Shown: piece after piece, positions 5,748 to 5,904 of the stretch
Numbering within the stretch: position 1 is the stretch's first letter
How the letters are laid out: each line of letters starts with the position of its first letter
From: Rhodospirillaceae bacterium UBA6608
GTDB lineage: Bacteria; Pseudomonadota; Alphaproteobacteria; Rhodospirillales_A; Casp-alpha2
Assembly: GCA_002433335.1 (NCBI GenBank)
Contig: DJHY01000148.1
Location: forward strand, 1-5,904
Length of the DNA: 5,904 bases
Reading direction: 5' to 3'
Notes under the pieces: model-generated
Seen by the model: only the letters and a program-made list of their open reading frames with translations
The model's database searches: none
Told to the model about the DNA's origin: nothing
Translations under genes and position numbers: made by a program

Positions 5748-5776
5748 CCTCCAAGGCCGAATAAGAAGGTAAAGCC

Positions 5777-5904
5777 ATGAAGATCCTGGTCGGCGTCAAG
5801 CGCGTAATCGACGCCTATGTGAAGGTCCGGGTCAAATCGGACCAAACGGGTGTCGAAACCCAAAACGTCAAAATATCCATGAACCCGTTCGACGAAATCG
5901 CCGT
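5777..5904 (+). CDS. etfB: Electron transfer flavoprotein subunit beta (partial, N-terminal 42 codons)
   Basis: The reading frame runs off the right edge. The visible residues begin [20 protein letters not shown] and continue through [14 protein letters not shown], which closely follows the conserved N-terminus of EtfB (the LVxVKRVxD strand and the MNPFDE nucleotide-binding segment). With EtfA it forms the FAD-containing heterodimer that takes electrons from acyl-CoA and other dehydrogenases and passes them to ETF-ubiquinone oxidoreductase. The start at 5777 is supported by AAGAAGG, ending seven bases upstream, and by family alignment. It is divergent from the histidine kinase across an AT-rich island. 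etfA would be expected just beyond the window. Confidence 0.93.
   Translation, partial: MKILVGVKRVIDAYVKVRVKSDQTGVETQNVKISMNPFDEIA

Noticed and set aside
5606..5863. An 85-aa minus-strand frame over the etfB leader and start
   Set aside because: Antisense of etfB; no recognisable motif, and it crosses the AT-rich promoter region.

Overview
The window is chromosomal DNA, GC-rich by eye, most likely from an alphaproteobacterium of Rhodospirillales type. Three things suggest this: the EtfB N-terminus at the right edge, the PleC/DivJ/PdhS-like H-box region of the histidine kinase, and the overall codon choice. This is inferred from protein character only; no database search was made. Genes fill almost the whole window. 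Six complete genes run leftward (minus strand) and one partial gene runs rightward at the right edge.

Right edge (about 4500-5904): a sensor-poor, apparently soluble or membrane-associated histidine kinase (minus strand) is divergent from etfB (plus strand; only the first 42 codons are present). The roughly 300 bp between them holds an AT-rich block with two palindromes and a GC-rich hairpin in the etfB leader.

Centre and left (85-4410): this is the most interesting part and looks like a zinc-uptake locus of the ZrgA (DUF2796) type. In transcription order it has an exported DUF3299 protein; a 19-bp palindrome matching the Zur box, overlapping the spacer and -10 of a good sigma70-like promoter; a secreted His-rich ZrgA/DUF2796 protein; an ABC ATPase of the LolD/MacB class; and an FtsX-fold permease with four membrane segments. 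An aldo/keto reductase follows, whose start codon shares one base with the permease stop (TAATG). ATPase and permease overlap by ATGA. The four genes from zrgA to the reductase therefore look like one transcript repressed by Zur when zinc is sufficient.

Proposed working: in zinc starvation Zur leaves the box. ZrgA is exported to the periplasm, where its His/Glu repeat region can bind Zn(II). The ATPase-permease pair, which belongs to the mechanotransmission ABC class rather than to ordinary ZnuBC importers, would couple ATP hydrolysis to zinc capture or transfer. DUF3299 would be an accessory envelope protein. The role of the co-transcribed reductase is unknown; a zinc-sparing enzyme is one speculation. 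No RNA genes, insertion sequences, CRISPR arrays or prophage features were seen.
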